64,000 nt of DNA. It comes from Polytrichum commune (lineage: Eukaryota; Streptophyta; Polytrichopsida; Polytrichales; Polytrichaceae). Positions 1 to 11,269 of this stretch are shown here, in pieces (position 1 is the first letter of the stretch; the number at the start of each line of letters is the position of its first letter). The DNA lies in the NCBI GenBank assembly GCA_950295325.1, contig OX485808.1:3908501-3972500 (forward strand), written 5' to 3'. The notes under the pieces were generated by a model. That model was not told the origin of the DNA, ran no database searches, and saw only the letters and a program-made list of their open reading frames with translations. A program made the translations under genes and the position numbers.

Positions 1-98
1 TCATCATAAATTCAAAGTCCCCATGTAATCTCCCATTGAGATTTTGTGTTAACACCGTCTACAGAATATAGGTTTGTAGACATCTGCACAGAGTGCTG

Positions 99-125
99 AA
101 CCCTAAACCCTAAGTCCTAAACCCT
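99..125 (+). repeat. Interstitial telomere-like motif
   Basis: Short run of CCCTAAA-type units, one of them degenerate, the plant telomere repeat in C-rich orientation. It opens the dispersed repeat copy that follows and recurs at 27,917 and 30,918 beside the other copies of that family, so it travels with the repeat rather than marking a chromosome end. Confidence 0.7.
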
Positions 126-1065
126 GCTCACAAATCGTTGACAGGAGGAAGAGGAACTAAACTTAAGATCCAGGTAATGTGCATTTCCCCTAATATATGT
201 TGGAGCTCAACCTAGAAATGAGAAGTTAAGCATCAAGCTGGTCGTTCGAAAACAAGAGGCAGCCTCTCCCACCAAGAATCTGGATGCCAAGTTTTCAACA
301 TTACCCAACAGACGACCCCTAGTGCAAGCAGTTCTTGCAGCCCGGAGAGTGCACAACATGTAATTAAAGAACATGCAAAGAAGCTTGATTTGGAGATTCT
401 TCAGATTTGGGGGAAGAACATGAGCTATACGTGCACAAGAGCATTGCCACATGAGCTATACAGAGTAAAGGAAACCAGGCCTTTACCACACCCACACTTC
501 TCCCCCGCTTCAGTAGCTATCAATTGGGCCAGCATGCTCTTGGGTGGCAAAGACTCAACCAATTCTCACCAAGTGTCACTAAGATTGCAGAGTGCTGCTG
601 AAATCGGTTTGAATAATTTCACTGCAACACATGTCTCACAGAAACTCCAATTCTACTCTTCCCAGCTTCAACTTCCTCGGATGGCGCATCCCAACTGGGC
701 AAACAAGGAAAATTAGCATCTAGAGTAAAGTGAGACACGGAGAAGACACGCAAGGTCACTCAACACAAAATGGTCGCCTCTTTCTCTACCTCTCGGTGAC
801 TCCTCATGTGTGGTTAGATGCATATAGCTCAGACTCTCATTCCACTGGAAAAATTCTTCAATCACGCTCTGCAAGAAGATTCATAGTGTAGTATTGTTCT
901 CTTGGGAAGCCAATTCTGGGGCACATTCTCTGTGTAAAGAGCTTCTCATTTAACAGACTCAGTTGCAATCCTCTCCCTCGCCCTTCCACCTTCTACAGAT
1001 CTACACATCTACACATCTCCATGCCAAGATTGCAAATTTAGGAAGACCAACAATGGTGACACCGA
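100..1065 (+). repeat. Dispersed repeat family, copy A
   Basis: This block matches 27,917-28,570 in the same order: telomere-like motif, a GACAGGAGGAAGAG block, a GCCAGCATGCTCTTGGGTG block, and a CCCTCGCCCTTCCAC block near 970-1,000. The tail of the family resumes near 2,185-2,225 (a GTACAATAAA block also seen at 28,620). Copy A has therefore been opened by about 1.1 kb of inserted sequence. Small ORFs inside are not conserved between copies, so I call no gene. The class of element is not recognised; no TIR, LTR or tail was seen. Confidence 0.6.
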
Positions 1066-1285
1066 AGTGCAGTGAGGTTCGTCATTGTAATTTATACCCT
1101 GCCACCACGGGCAGCAGTGAACGGAGTTCGCCCGTTCCCTGCCACCATAGGTGTGGGCGTCTACGCTCTCTCACGGCCCTCCCACCAGCAAGTATGTAAA
1201 TTGTTTTGCTCCAGGAACCTTCACGAAAATTTCTTTACCACTCTGACTAGTAAAACTTGAGAAAAACGTGAAATCCTTCAGACCT

Positions 1286-1510
1286 AATGATCGGGGAGAT
1301 TTTTGGGCATAATCGATTGAGACCCTATTGTTTGCAAGTCCAATCGGTTACACATTGACATCCTCCGGTTTTCCTGGGATAAATCGGGGTATATTCTATA
1401 AATTCCTCTAAAATGATTGGTAATTTTCCTGCAGTCTTGAACTTCAACCGGTTATTTCTCAAACTCAACCGGTTCATCTGTAACTAATTGCCGGTTCTCC
1501 CCGATCATAG
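1286..1510. mobile_element. Mutator-type MITE, 9-bp target duplication
   Basis: The 225-bp element starts AATGATCGGGGAGA and ends TCTCCCCGATCATAG, so its ends are inverted repeats. It is flanked by the exact 9-bp direct repeat TTCAGACCT at 1,277-1,285 and 1,511-1,519. Nine bases is the Mutator superfamily target-site size. The interior is non-coding and contains several ACCGGTT-like motifs. Non-autonomous. Confidence 0.8.
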
Positions 1511-1519
1511 TTCAGACCT

Positions 1520-1760
1520 TGGACAACTAACCAACTAATTCAACTATTAGTTAACTACACTAAATATGATATTTAGTGTTAGATACACTAAATACGAACG
1601 CATACACTAAATATCACTAACCCTATGAAAGTAAGTAAAATTAACTATGAACTCAAACACTAAATTTCAACTATGGTAATATGTGGAAATCACATGCACA
1701 AATTTAGTGTTAGTAAGGATATGAAAATAAAATTAACAATGATAAAAGGAGAAGGCGAGC
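1520..1760. other. Gene-free AT-rich stretch with ACACTAAAT motifs
   Basis: No ORF of note. The word ACACTAAAT or its reverse complement ATTTAGTGT appears repeatedly in about 160 bases (near 1,557-1,710), in both orientations. It recurs around 11,670 and 12,050. Nothing else is seen. Confidence 0.5.
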
Positions 1761-1810
1761 GGCTAGTAGGGAAGGTGTTGGCGCATTTATGTCTAACACT
1801 AATTATCAAA

Positions 1811-2002
1811 TAACCCGGTTGAAGGTCGCGACTTCATGGTAATTCGGTGCCCAAAATTACCAAGATGAGCTAGTGAGTATGAGGCCTAACCTGGTTGAAG
1901 TTCGCAACTTCACAGTAATTCGGTGCCCAATGTTACCAAGATGAGCCGGTGAGTGTGAGGCCTAACCCGGTTGAAGTTCGTGACTTCACGGTAAATTGGT
2001 GC
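1811..2002 (+). repeat. 76-bp tandem repeat, about 2.5 copies
   Basis: Units begin TAACCCGGTTGAAG at 1,811, TAACCTGGTTGAAG at 1,887 and TAACCCGGTTGAAG at 1,963, an exact 76-bp spacing. Each carries CGACTTCA- and GGTAATTCGGTGCCCA-like blocks. Non-coding. Confidence 0.85.
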
Positions 2003-2123
2003 TAATAGTACGAATTGTTTTTTCCGAAGAGTTACTAAATTGCCTGCAAATGGGCGAGCGGCGCGAACCTTGCGAGTTGCGCCCAGTCGTTGCCACTGCC
2101 GAATTTCGGAAGAAAAGTGTCTC

Positions 2124-2164
2124 CCTGCTGGTGGGGGCCTGCGACTGGCCCTCCCACCAGCAGG
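2124..2164. repeat. GC-rich perfect hairpin
   Basis: CCTGCTGGTGGG at 2,124-2,135 is perfectly complementary to CCCACCAGCAGG at 2,153-2,164, leaving a 17-base loop. The single arm CCCACCAGCA also occurs near 1,182, so it is part of a local repeated module. Confidence 0.8.
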
Positions 2165-2325
2165 TACATGTGGGCAGGCTTTTAGTGAATGCGAGCCTTG
2201 TACAATAAAAGTGCACATTGCATATCCACACTAAGTTAGGCCGTCATCTATTTTGAAATGCTTGGATTGCATGTTGCATCAATTGCACAGTATGGGTGTC
2301 AAGGTACATTGAATACCGTACGTTA

Positions 2326-3247
2326 AGGGCAGCTTCGGCACAAAATAATTCTAAAAATAGACGCCGAAACTTTTGGAATATTATTGACATTTTTTGCCAA
2401 ATATAAAATTAATTATTTTTCAAAATTGCCGAAAAGTAAGAAACTTTTACTTCTCACTAGAGTTTTACTTACAGTGGAAGCATATGTGAATTTTGAGAGA
2501 GAGAAGGTGCTCCTTTTGTAATCAAGCTCACTTACATTAGTCCACAAAGAATATGGGTTAAGAAGTAGCAAGACTCTAGGTGAGGCTTTTCAAATGTGTT
2601 GTACACAAATTTTTGGAGTCCAATTGAGCATAGAAGATGAAGTTTTATAGAATTTTGTCCAACTAACAAAAGTTGAGAAATCAATCCTTCTTCCACCTCC
2701 AATAAGTTTTGTGTCAAAATAAGTCTTTATGCAAAAGATATGGACAAAACATTGCAGCCGTGTAAAGATCAAAAAATTAAAATGCGTTCATAACAGTTTT
2801 TCGGAGCTCATTTGTGCATAGAAGATCAACGTTTTTGGAATTTTGTTGGTCTAAGAAAAGTTTACAAATCAAGTAATCTTTCACCTCCAACAAATTCTAT
2901 GTCATTTGAAGACTCTATGCAAATGTTATGCGAGTTATAAAAATGAAGTCTAACTCGGTGCTTCACCTCAAAGTTTACATATCCCATATGCATTGTTGAA
3001 CACAACTCCACTCTACTTGCATAAAGCACAAAGCATTCTCAACTCTTCACTCACATCTTACTTGTCATTCAATGCAAGAGAGATGTATAAGACATAAGCT
3101 TAAATAGAAAATTAAAAATGAATTTAAGCTGAATTTTAAATTTTAAAAGAGAAAATTGCTGAAAATATGAATATACTATTTGTAGGTGCCGAACACTATT
3201 TTTTTACTTTTAATAATTATTCGGCAAGAGAGCGCCGAAGCTGCCCT
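2326..3247. mobile_element. PIF/Harbinger-like non-autonomous element
   Basis: The ends are inverted repeats: AGGGCAGCTTCGGC at the left and GCCGAAGCTGCCCT at the right. TTA flanks both sides (2,323-2,325 and 3,248-3,250), the Harbinger target preference. An alternative reading is a 5-bp duplication TACGT one or two bases outward, which would suggest another superfamily. The interior holds a diverged internal duplication (about 2,585-2,770 and 2,775-2,945) and no credible ORF. Confidence 0.7.
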
Positions 3248-3250
3248 TTA

Positions 3251-4286
3251 CGTATGGTATGTGCAATTTTTGTAGGTTGCCCCGTGCTAATTTATCAACA
3301 TTTCACGCTATATTGAATAGTGGTTACCACATAATAACAAACCACATGAATTATGTTTTCACTGTGGTTGTTATCCAAATGAATAAGAAAAATTACACCA
3401 TAACCTCTATAATGTGGCTCCCTCTCTTATATCTTAAAACCTAGCGAACGGATGTGCTTAGTTTGAATCTCCCTCCTTGTTGTCACATTTCCCTTTCATA
3501 CATCATGGGTTTTGACATTAAAATAATTCATCAAAGAATTCAAACCACGCGCTTGTACACAACATGTTGTCTATCATTGTCATTATTGTCACTATTGCAA
3601 TGCTGACTTTGTGTTATTCCATAACGTCATGCAACATTAATTCTCTATTGATGTTTGAAGTTAATCCAATAGAGAATTAATGCATACTAGGATGTTTAAC
3701 TAATAGAGAATAGAAAATAGAGAATTGACCAATACAACAACCGTGACCACTTCAAATATTTGTATTCTATGTTCACCAACTGCCATATTTGTGTAATTTT
3801 GCAATCTAGTCAACATCATATTGGTAGTTGGAATTGTCTAGAATTCATGCATAAATCCAAATATACTTAAATCCTAGTTATTAGTTGATTCATACTAGTG
3901 AAAATCAATTGTATTAAATTATCAGGTTGATAGGGAATATTCTCTAGGAGGATACGATCATATAATGCAACATGAAGTATTGCCCTCAAACTTGACAAAC
4001 TTTGAAAGTTTTTGCAAATAACCTCAATTTGAAAGGCATTGTTCATCACTCCTCATTCATATTAGGGCACAAGCACAATCTAGTACACAACTCCATTACC
4101 CTACATAGGTTTAAGTAAAAGTGATTCAAAAGTATATTATACTAACTTTGAATTTTGTAAAGGAAAAATCATAAAAATTTGAAAAATACATTGATTTACA
4201 GAACCAAGCAATTTATGTTGACAAAACCAAAAAATCAAGAAAAGTTTGCATATTTTAGAAGACGGTGCAAGTAGTGTGCAAGTAGA
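3251..4286. other. Gene-free AT-rich stretch
   Basis: I see no coding sequence, inverted ends or tandem repeats of note. A GAGAATTAATGCA-type phrase is repeated near 3,640-3,720. Short ORFs here are chance. Confidence 0.5.
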
Positions 4287-5245
4287 TATAAGTTTGTTGT
4301 CGATTCATGCAATTGACTTGGACTAAACTAGTTAGAGAATTCTAAAACTAATTCCGGCATCAAATCAACTAATAGAAGTAACCTCTTAGTTGCATACTAT
4401 TTCAAGGCTGTGATGTTGGATGAATGAGAGATGATCTTGTACACGGTAACACCTCTCTCTCTCTCTTTCTCCCCCCCCCCCTTCCCTTTGCCTCCATCTA
4501 TCACAAAACACAAAACATACATCGTGATTCGTGTAGTAACTTAGGGCCGGTTTACACTACGGTGGAGAAGGCCTCCGGTCTGTCAAGAATGCTTGGCCAA
4601 GACATGGTTATATAAGGCAAATGGTGGATGTGCCGGAGAAGAATTAAAGGCAATAAAATATTTCTATTGAGTTGGGCTTCTCCGGCCTCTTGAGGCCGGA
4701 CAAGAAACTCCTCCTGCGGAGAAGCCCAACTCCAAAAAGTGCCGCCATGTAGGCGGCCATGTCATTTTATCATCCATGAGAAAAGTTCACCACCATTGTT
4801 TTCTTCACCTAGTGTAAACACCCACCGGTCAAGAGTTGCATTTTCGACCAATCACAATTGAGAAACGCCCTTTTTTTCATGACCGGTGGACTTCTCCACC
4901 GTAGTGTAAACCGGCCCTTAGCTTATGTGAAGCTAATTAAGTTCATGTTTGAAGAAACCCTATAAGTTTATTACCGAATCATTGAATGGACTTGGACTAG
5001 ACTAATTAAGGAATTCGAAAACTAATTCCGGCATCAAATCAACCAATAGAAGTAACCTCTTAGCTGCATACTATTTCAAGACTGTGATGTTGGATAAATG
5101 AGAGATGATCTTCTACAGGGTAATGCCTCCCCCTCTCTCTCTCCCCCCCATCCCTTGCCTCCATCTGTCACAAATCACAAAACATACATCGTGATTCGTG
5201 TAGTAACTTAACTTATGTGAGGCTAAGTTCAGGTTTAAAGAAACG
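4287..5245 (+). repeat. Tandem segmental duplication of about 290 bp
   Basis: Copy 1 spans 4,287-4,957 and copy 2 spans 4,961-5,245. They share long stretches (for example AACTAATTCCGGCATCAAATCAA) in the same order and end in TTCATGTTTGAAGAAAC and TTCAGGTTTAAAGAAAC. The whole length difference is the MITE inside copy 1. Both copies contain a CT-rich microsatellite (near 4,453 and 5,129). Confidence 0.85.
4544..4917. mobile_element. Tourist-like MITE (PIF/Harbinger type)
   Basis: This 374-bp element has inverted ends of at least 27 bp: GGGCCGGTTTACACTACGG at the left and its complement at 4,891-4,917. TTA flanks both sides (4,541-4,543 and 4,918-4,920). The neighbouring duplicate at about 5,200-5,215 reads GTAGTAACTTAACTTATG with a single TTA and no element, so it is a paralogous empty site. 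That settles the ends and the 3-bp target duplication. No ORF inside. Confidence 0.93.
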
Positions 5246-6038
5246 ATTAGTTATTTAACTGTAACAGTCGGTAACTATGGAGTGTTTGTACTCTGCCAGA
5301 TGGAGCCAAGTTGTGCTTGCAAAATCCCGTCCCAAGTCTGTGTCCGCAAAGCGCGTATTCCCAATAATGACAGTGCTCCACAATTCATGGAGTCCTTGCA
5401 GCGTCACGATTATCTGTCAAAATCGTAGATATGCCACTTTCAGCAATCCTACCATCTAGCCCTGTCCTAGATACTGGACCGAGGCTCGGAACTTAAGCAC
5501 CTCTGTGCGTGAGGGGGTCTTCATCAGGACTTAAAGTCGCCTTTGGCATCGCCTTTGTCTCGATATCTAGGAAAATGATAGATAGCACCACTGGCGAAAG
5601 CAAACATCTATGCGGGCGCCTAGATATTGGGACAGGGGTGATGAATCGAAGTACAGATGTTAGATTTGTCAGGTGAGTTGATGATACCAAAAAGTAAGCA
5701 AGAGCGTAGGTGATGAATTCGTGACAAAGCTCACTTTTTTGTTCTGTGTTTTTTTTTCTTGTGGGCCAGTGTGGTATCAGTCTGATTCAGTTCTGAATTA
5801 ACTGTAAGATCCCATCTTCCAAAGTCTCAAATGGCGCGTTTATTTCGGAGGCGGCTCGGCATCATTCTTGAGGTTAAATACATATATTCGGGATGGCTCG
5901 GATCAGCTTGAATCTCCGTTTAAAATCTGATTGAACTCTCCACCTATTTCATATTTTCCTCCGTTCGGACACTTGAGAGACTGTGCCAAAACTTGCACAT
6001 TGAGATCGATTCATCTCATTCTTTGAGAGATTTTAGTG
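5246..6038. other. Intergenic region upstream of a small ORF
   Basis: No clear coding exon. A T-rich run sits at 5,740-5,760. No convincing TATA box could be placed for the ORF that follows. Confidence 0.4.
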
Positions 6039-6338
6039 ATGGTGGAGTTGAAAGGGCTGGAAATCAACTCCGGCTACCGAATTACTCATGAGGAGGCGGC
6101 GGCCATTGGAGGCCTCATCCTTCCCGATCGAGAAGATGTTGTTCAAGATGGCGGAGGAGGATTGCAGGATCCCGCGGGAAATCAACAGGATGCAGCTGGT
6201 GAAATGAATCCTGATATTGACCACGGCGAAGATTCTTCCCGCTGCTGCTGCATTTCGTGTTCAATATCCAATGTGTTGCGGGCGTGGTTGGCGTGGTTAT
6301 TGGAGATTGGAGCTTCAATCCCTCGGCGTGGAGAGTAG
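6039..6338 (+). CDS. Small hypothetical protein (99 aa)
   Basis: I do not recognise this protein. The ATG at 6,039 is followed by G, a fair plant context. Residues 1-30 are mixed, then comes an acidic, Gly/Gln-rich stretch (about 30-68), then a Cys cluster (RCCCISC, about 68-74), then a short hydrophobic Trp/Leu segment (VLRAWLAWLLEIG, about 79-91) and a basic end. The hydrophobic segment could be a tail anchor, but this is inference. No neighbour helps, and the downstream sequence is repetitive. It could equally be a chance ORF in a locally GC-richer patch. Confidence 0.3.
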   Translation: MVELKGLEINSGYRITHEEAAAIGGLILPDREDVVQDGGGGLQDPAGNQQDAAGEMNPDIDHGEDSSRCCCISCSISNVLRAWLAWLLEIGASIPRRGE

Positions 6339-6389
6339 ACCTCACGAGTCTCTTCTTTTTTTCTTGTGACTTCCTTTTTAAATTTTTCC

Positions 6390-7215
6390 TTGGGGCTTTG
6401 TTGCACCATTCAGCAATGTTCCTAGATGGTGTATTGCTGGTTGGTTTGGCTTTGCCCAAATAGCGCATAAGAGTATTGTGGCGAGAAATCAGCTTTGCAG
6501 GGACAATCTAATTAAGTCTAGCCTAGCAATGGGGTTTGCCCTTCCTATTCCAAAGACATTCGCCTCTTGAAAAGGTTTGCGAATTTGAATTTTGAAGGAG
6601 TAGTTGTAACGGGATGTGATTTTGGAATGGCAAGCACAGCTTGTTCACGTTTCCGATTATGTCAGCTTGTTTCAATCAATTCACGACTAGAAAACATCAT
6701 ACTCTGACGAGTATTTTTTATCTTGGAGCTTTTATTGCACCATTTAGTATCTTTCTCTTTAATGTTATTGCTGGTTGGTTTTGTTGCTTTTCCCTGTTTC
6801 AATGGCATTGGCCTCTTAAGAGATTTTGCGAATTTGAGTTTGAAGGAGTAATTGTAACAGGTTGTGATGTTGGAATGACGAGCGCAGCAACTTCACATTT
6901 CCAATTAATTTTAGCTTCTCTCGATCAAGCCACTACTAGAAACCATTATGATCTGTCGAGTTGTTTTGTCGCGCTTTTGTTGCACCATTTAAGTAGTCCT
7001 TCTCGTTAATTTGCGTGAATGTCATAGTTTGCTGGTTGGATTTGCTCGGCCCAGATAGCGCAGAAGAGTAGTATGGCGACTAATAATCGGATTTTTGGAT
7101 TGCGGAGCTGAAGGAGTAGTTGTAAGAGGTTGTAGGCTTACAATGACAATTCAGCACAACATACTCATGTTTCCAACTATTACAAGTTCTCATAATCAAG
7201 CCATTACTAGAATCT
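6390..7215 (+). repeat. Diverged tandem repeats of about 250-330 bp
   Basis: Three diverged units each carry TTGCACCATT, a GCTGGTTGG block, a CCTCTTRARAGRNTTTGCGAATTTG-like block, GAAGGAGTARTTGTAA and a CACTACTAGAAA-like end. Unit starts are near 6,390, 6,724 and 6,970. Frames are not kept, so they are not protein repeats. Confidence 0.6.
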
Positions 7216-7310
7216 CGAATGAACTTCCTATTTGACAAGGGCGGTCATCAATTGGGAGTACACGTGCTAATGACTGATGACTGCCCTTGTCAAATGGGAA
7301 CTGCGTTCGA
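7216..7310. repeat. Short inverted repeat / foldback
   Basis: ATTTGACAAGGGCGGTCATCA at 7,230-7,250 pairs with TGATGACTGCCCTTGTCAAAT at about 7,275-7,295, and weaker pairing extends to TCGAAT and TTCGA at the ends. This looks like a small MITE remnant; no clear target duplication was found. Confidence 0.6.
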
Positions 7311-10008
7311 TGACCATCATGATGGTTTCGAATGGTGAGCATACAGAGCACTACCCTCTAAATTCCAGCTGTCATTCTTCCTTCATGAGAAGAATGTGAG
7401 GAACCTTAAATGAATGGAATTCGAGATATGGATGCATTTGCTTGAGTTGCTCTATGGTAGCCAGCCAGCCAGCCACCGTGATGGTGATACTTATTCTCAA
7501 AGAGATTAGAAGCATCCATGTCCGTCAATGTTATAATTCTAGTAAATCACAATGACAGTGAAGGTGGTGGTTATAATGTTATCATGTCGCAAATTTTTCC
7601 TTGAAGTTGTAGAGTTCGCTGCCTCTCTCGTAAAATCTGCACTCAAAAACTGCACGTTGCCATTCCTGTGCCTGCCAACAGTAAGTTCTGTAGATTCAAT
7701 TGAAGTTTGGCGGGTTGGGCTTGTGCAGACTGTCTGTTTCTGAAATTCGAGCTCATTGAGGAATGCAAGGGATTTTCTCCTACTATAACTATTGATGTAG
7801 TGCGATTAGCGCAAGCTACAAACAAGTATCACGACCTCTCTTATTCCATTCCACATTCAGACACAATGATTCCGCCTCCAATGTGGACTTTAGAAGCAAA
7901 CGGAAGCCTCACTAGCTCCGACTGCCGCGTCATCCCAACGTTTTCTAACAGCGAATGGATTGAGAGAAATATTTCGGGAAACCCACAAAATTAGATGACG
8001 GAGTCGAATCTTCATAGAAATCTGGAGTGCAAAGAAAGGCGGTAGACGGGTACACGGAGAGTGCAACAAATTTGGAAGACGCAAGGACGGCGAAGGAGGT
8101 GCGTCTTCTGGAGCACTTCAGTGGAAAGGGGAATCATGACGCCCTTCAAGTCTGACATACGGTAGGCTTGCCTAATTCGGTTACTTATGTCTCTTAATCA
8201 GACACCTATATTTGAGTGGTATGTGATTTATGTTTGGCTTCAAGAGCGGATATCAAATAAGGTGGGAAAAACGGAAAACGGTGATCATTTTTTTATAAAA
8301 TCTTAAAATTAATGTGGATGATTTTTTTGGGGTGCTATTTTTGTCTGACTAATATTTAATTTGTTGATCAAAAGTCTTTATGAAGACCCAGGGAAAGACC
8401 TGGGGTCTTTGACTTACGTTAATTCCAACCTGACTAGAAAATTAATGTGGCCCAAGCTAATTATTTTCGCATTGATTTTCCACCCATACTGATAAGACTA
8501 TTAAATTAGTGCATTAAACATACAACATGGTGAATTTACTACATTGAATATCCCAAATAATATGGGAGATACTAATTCCCAAAACATGCACTATTTTTCC
8601 AAGTCAAAAAATTAACGAGGGCTAAAAGTTTTATTGAGTGATAGTAATTTCATATTACCATACATTTCAAAAAAATTAGTGCTCTGAGGTGCTTGTAGAG
8701 TGATAAAAAATTTATATGCAAACACATGCCTGTCAATGAATAGTGACAATATGATTATTGTTGGTACTTTCAATGAATAGTATTTCCAGTGAATAGTGCC
8801 AAGATGAAAAATGTTTCCTAGATCTATTGGTGGAACTGGTTTCATAGCTTAAAAAAAATTTATATCATCTTCACTAATTTCCTACACGCAACATTATCCC
8901 TCCCTCATAAATTGGGATAATTAGTGTAGTTTTGCCTCTACATGGAGGCATAAGTCACTCAACCTTGGATTACATAACCTCAAGGCTATCTCTAGCCCCA
9001 ACATAAGGCTACAACTAGACACTCACCTCTTTGAGTTAGGCCAAATTATTACTACCCAGTTGAAGAGAGGGCCCAAAGGGTGGAGTCCACATTGGAAACC
9101 TAATTGACGTACATGAGTAACTATGAGATTTAACCCCCTATGTATGAGAAGTTTATAGAGAAAAAACAAATGTGTACATACTAATTGTAGGCTTAAAAAT
9201 GGACTCATGTATTTATACTAAGCTTTTTGGTTCATACTAATAATGCCTTGGATACTACATATATAAGATATAAATTAGGAATTACAAATGCATTTATTAC
9301 ATATGAAATCCACTTTCACTTCCCAATGAGAAAATCATTGAACATTTCTTCATCCATAGCATGTAACTCAATGATTATGTCAAACAACAAAGACAAAAGT
9401 ACAATAAATTAGCCACAATATGGAGAGCAACACTCAAGGGAGCCCATGAGCACTCCAAGAGCTTCCAATTTGTAAACACCCAAAACCCAAAATGCAAAGC
9501 CCAACAAAAATGAACACGATAGGCAGTGAGGACTAGTACCATATGACAACAATGGATGAAAATGTGAATTGGATGAAACCAACACATCTATCGTCAATTT
9601 TTCCTCTAAGCCTTAGGGCCCATGTTGCACATCTACCTTTACTTCAAATTTCTTAATAGCTTTTTGGATGTACATGCTAGGGAAAAACAATACCTCTCCC
9701 TTATGTGTACTATGTACGCTACCTCAAATAATACCCCTTCTTAAACTCACGTTAGTTCGTAAGTAGTATGAAGAGTCCCCCCCCTCCAAGGGAAGGGGTT
9801 TAGTAAAACTTTGATCCCCATATATTTGTAGCTACTTCATTTTAAGTGGGTATATCTAGACCAATTTGGGGTCTCTGATAGTTATTCAAAAGTCAAATTG
9901 TCCAAAAACATATAATTACAAAATATAATATTATTGACCGCGTTTCCACCTTGTTAATGTTGGTGGGGGGCAACTTAAAGAGGTGTGTGCCTACACTTAT
10001 TATCCCAT
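7311..10008. other. Gene-free stretch
   Basis: No credible gene. A 95-codon open frame at 7,707-7,994 has ordinary amino-acid composition but no splice or promoter support. AGACCCAGG...CCTGGGGTCT near 8,385-8,417 forms a small hairpin. The phrase GGATAATTAGTGTAG occurs at about 8,918 and again at about 10,199, so further old repeats are likely. Confidence 0.4.
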
Positions 10009-10195
10009 TTAGTGCGTGTTATTATTTGGAGTTACACAGTGCTATAAGTCTTCAATGAAGATGTAATATTTTACCAAGCAAAGTCATTTATGTTCTATAA
10101 TGTCCGAACAACCTATTGAGCTTTCGTTAGTAAAAACTGAAATGTTGAGCAAGATGTTATTGCACTGCATGACTCCAAATAGTAACACGCACTAA
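10009..10195. mobile_element. Small MITE with long inverted ends
   Basis: The left end TTAGTGCGTGTTATTATTTG and the right end (read as reverse complement) TTAGTGCGTGTTACTATTTG match, and the match continues inward for about 35 bases. Length is about 187 bp with no ORF. The flanks are TA-rich and the target duplication is ambiguous, so I leave the superfamily open. Confidence 0.65.
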
Positions 10196-10282
10196 TTAGG
10201 ATAATTAGTGTAGCCCTGGCCATTATCACATATTGACCTTACATTTAATAAAATTTTCATGCAACCTTATAACATATTCTAG

Positions 10283-11261
10283 GGGGATTGCTATTTCCAC
10301 ACCTTTTTTGGCTAGATTCACACCTTTTTGCCGGTTTGGTTGCCGTGTCACTGAGGCGCTATATATGAGATTCTTCATGGTGCATCCGGACAGTTGATCC
10401 ATCAAGGCCCATCCAAGGGCCTCAATGATCCTAGGTGGCGATGGGGTGGGGGGCAGGGTGATGCTTGCCACCAAGGCGGGGTGGGGCCGTGGGCCTCATG
10501 TCTTTTTTGGGGAGGCCGGATTTAGGGTGGTGTCGGGCCTAGTGGCTAGGTGGGCCCAGTGGCTAGGCCAACTTATTATATGACTAGTTGGTTACCCTTA
10601 CTCTACTTACTAAATAACTAGTTGGTTACCCTTACACTACTTACTAAATGACTAGTTGGTTACCCTTACTCTACTTACTAAATGACTAGTGTTATTTAGT
10701 AAGTAGTGTTATTTAGTAAGTAAGTAGTGTTATTTAGTAAATAACTAGTGTTATTTAGTAAGTAGAGTAAGGTTAAGGTAACCAACTAGTTATTTAGTAA
10801 GTAGAGTAAGGGTGACCAACTAGTCATTTAGTAAGTAGAGTAAGGGTAACCAACTAGTCATTTAGTAAGTAGAGTAAGGGTAACCAACTAGTCATTTAGT
10901 AAGTAGAGTAAGGCTAACCAACTAGTTATTTAGTAAGTAGAGTAAGGGTAACCAACTAGTTATATAATAAGTAGGCCTAGCCACTGGGCCCGCCTAGCCA
11001 CTAGGCCCGACACCACCCTAAATCAGGCCTCCCCAAAAAAGACATGAGGCCCACGGCCCCACCCCGCCTTGGTGGCAAGCACCACCCCCGCCCCCCACCC
11101 CACCGCCACCTAGGATCATTGAGGCCCTTGGATGGGCCTTGATGGATCAACGGTCCGGATGCACCATGAAGAATCTCATATATAGCGCCTCAGTGACACG
11201 GCAACCGAACCGGCAAAAAGGTGTGAATCTAGCCAAAAAAGGTGTGGAAATAGAAATCCCC
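10283..11261. mobile_element. Foldback transposable element
   Basis: This 979-bp element is almost entirely palindromic. Its arms start GGGGATTGCTATTTCCACACC and end with the complement, and pair for about 300 bases on each side. The direct repeat TATTCTAG flanks it (10,275-10,282 and 11,262-11,269); one more G can be added to give 9 bp. Eight bases suggests hAT and nine suggests Mutator; the GGGGATT terminus favours Mutator. ORFs in the arms mirror each other and are not genes. Confidence 0.85.
10583..10960. repeat. 34-bp tandem repeats inside foldback core
   Basis: The unit ACTAGTTGGTTACCCTTACT plus CTACTTACTAAAT repeats every 34 bp on the left side and in inverted orientation on the right side, with short GTTATTTAGTAAGTA units in the middle. 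The left side has about three units and the right side about six, so the repeat count has drifted since the palindrome formed. Confidence 0.85.
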
Positions 11262-11269
11262 TATTCTAG

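Noticed and set aside
8261-8490. Possible MITE with GGTGGGAAAA / TTTTCCACCC ends
   Set aside because: Pairing is limited to about 10 bases and no target duplication is visible.
10226-10474. 82-codon minus-strand ORF
   Set aside because: It lies in the arm of the foldback element; the mirror arm encodes the same run on the other strand, so it is not a gene.
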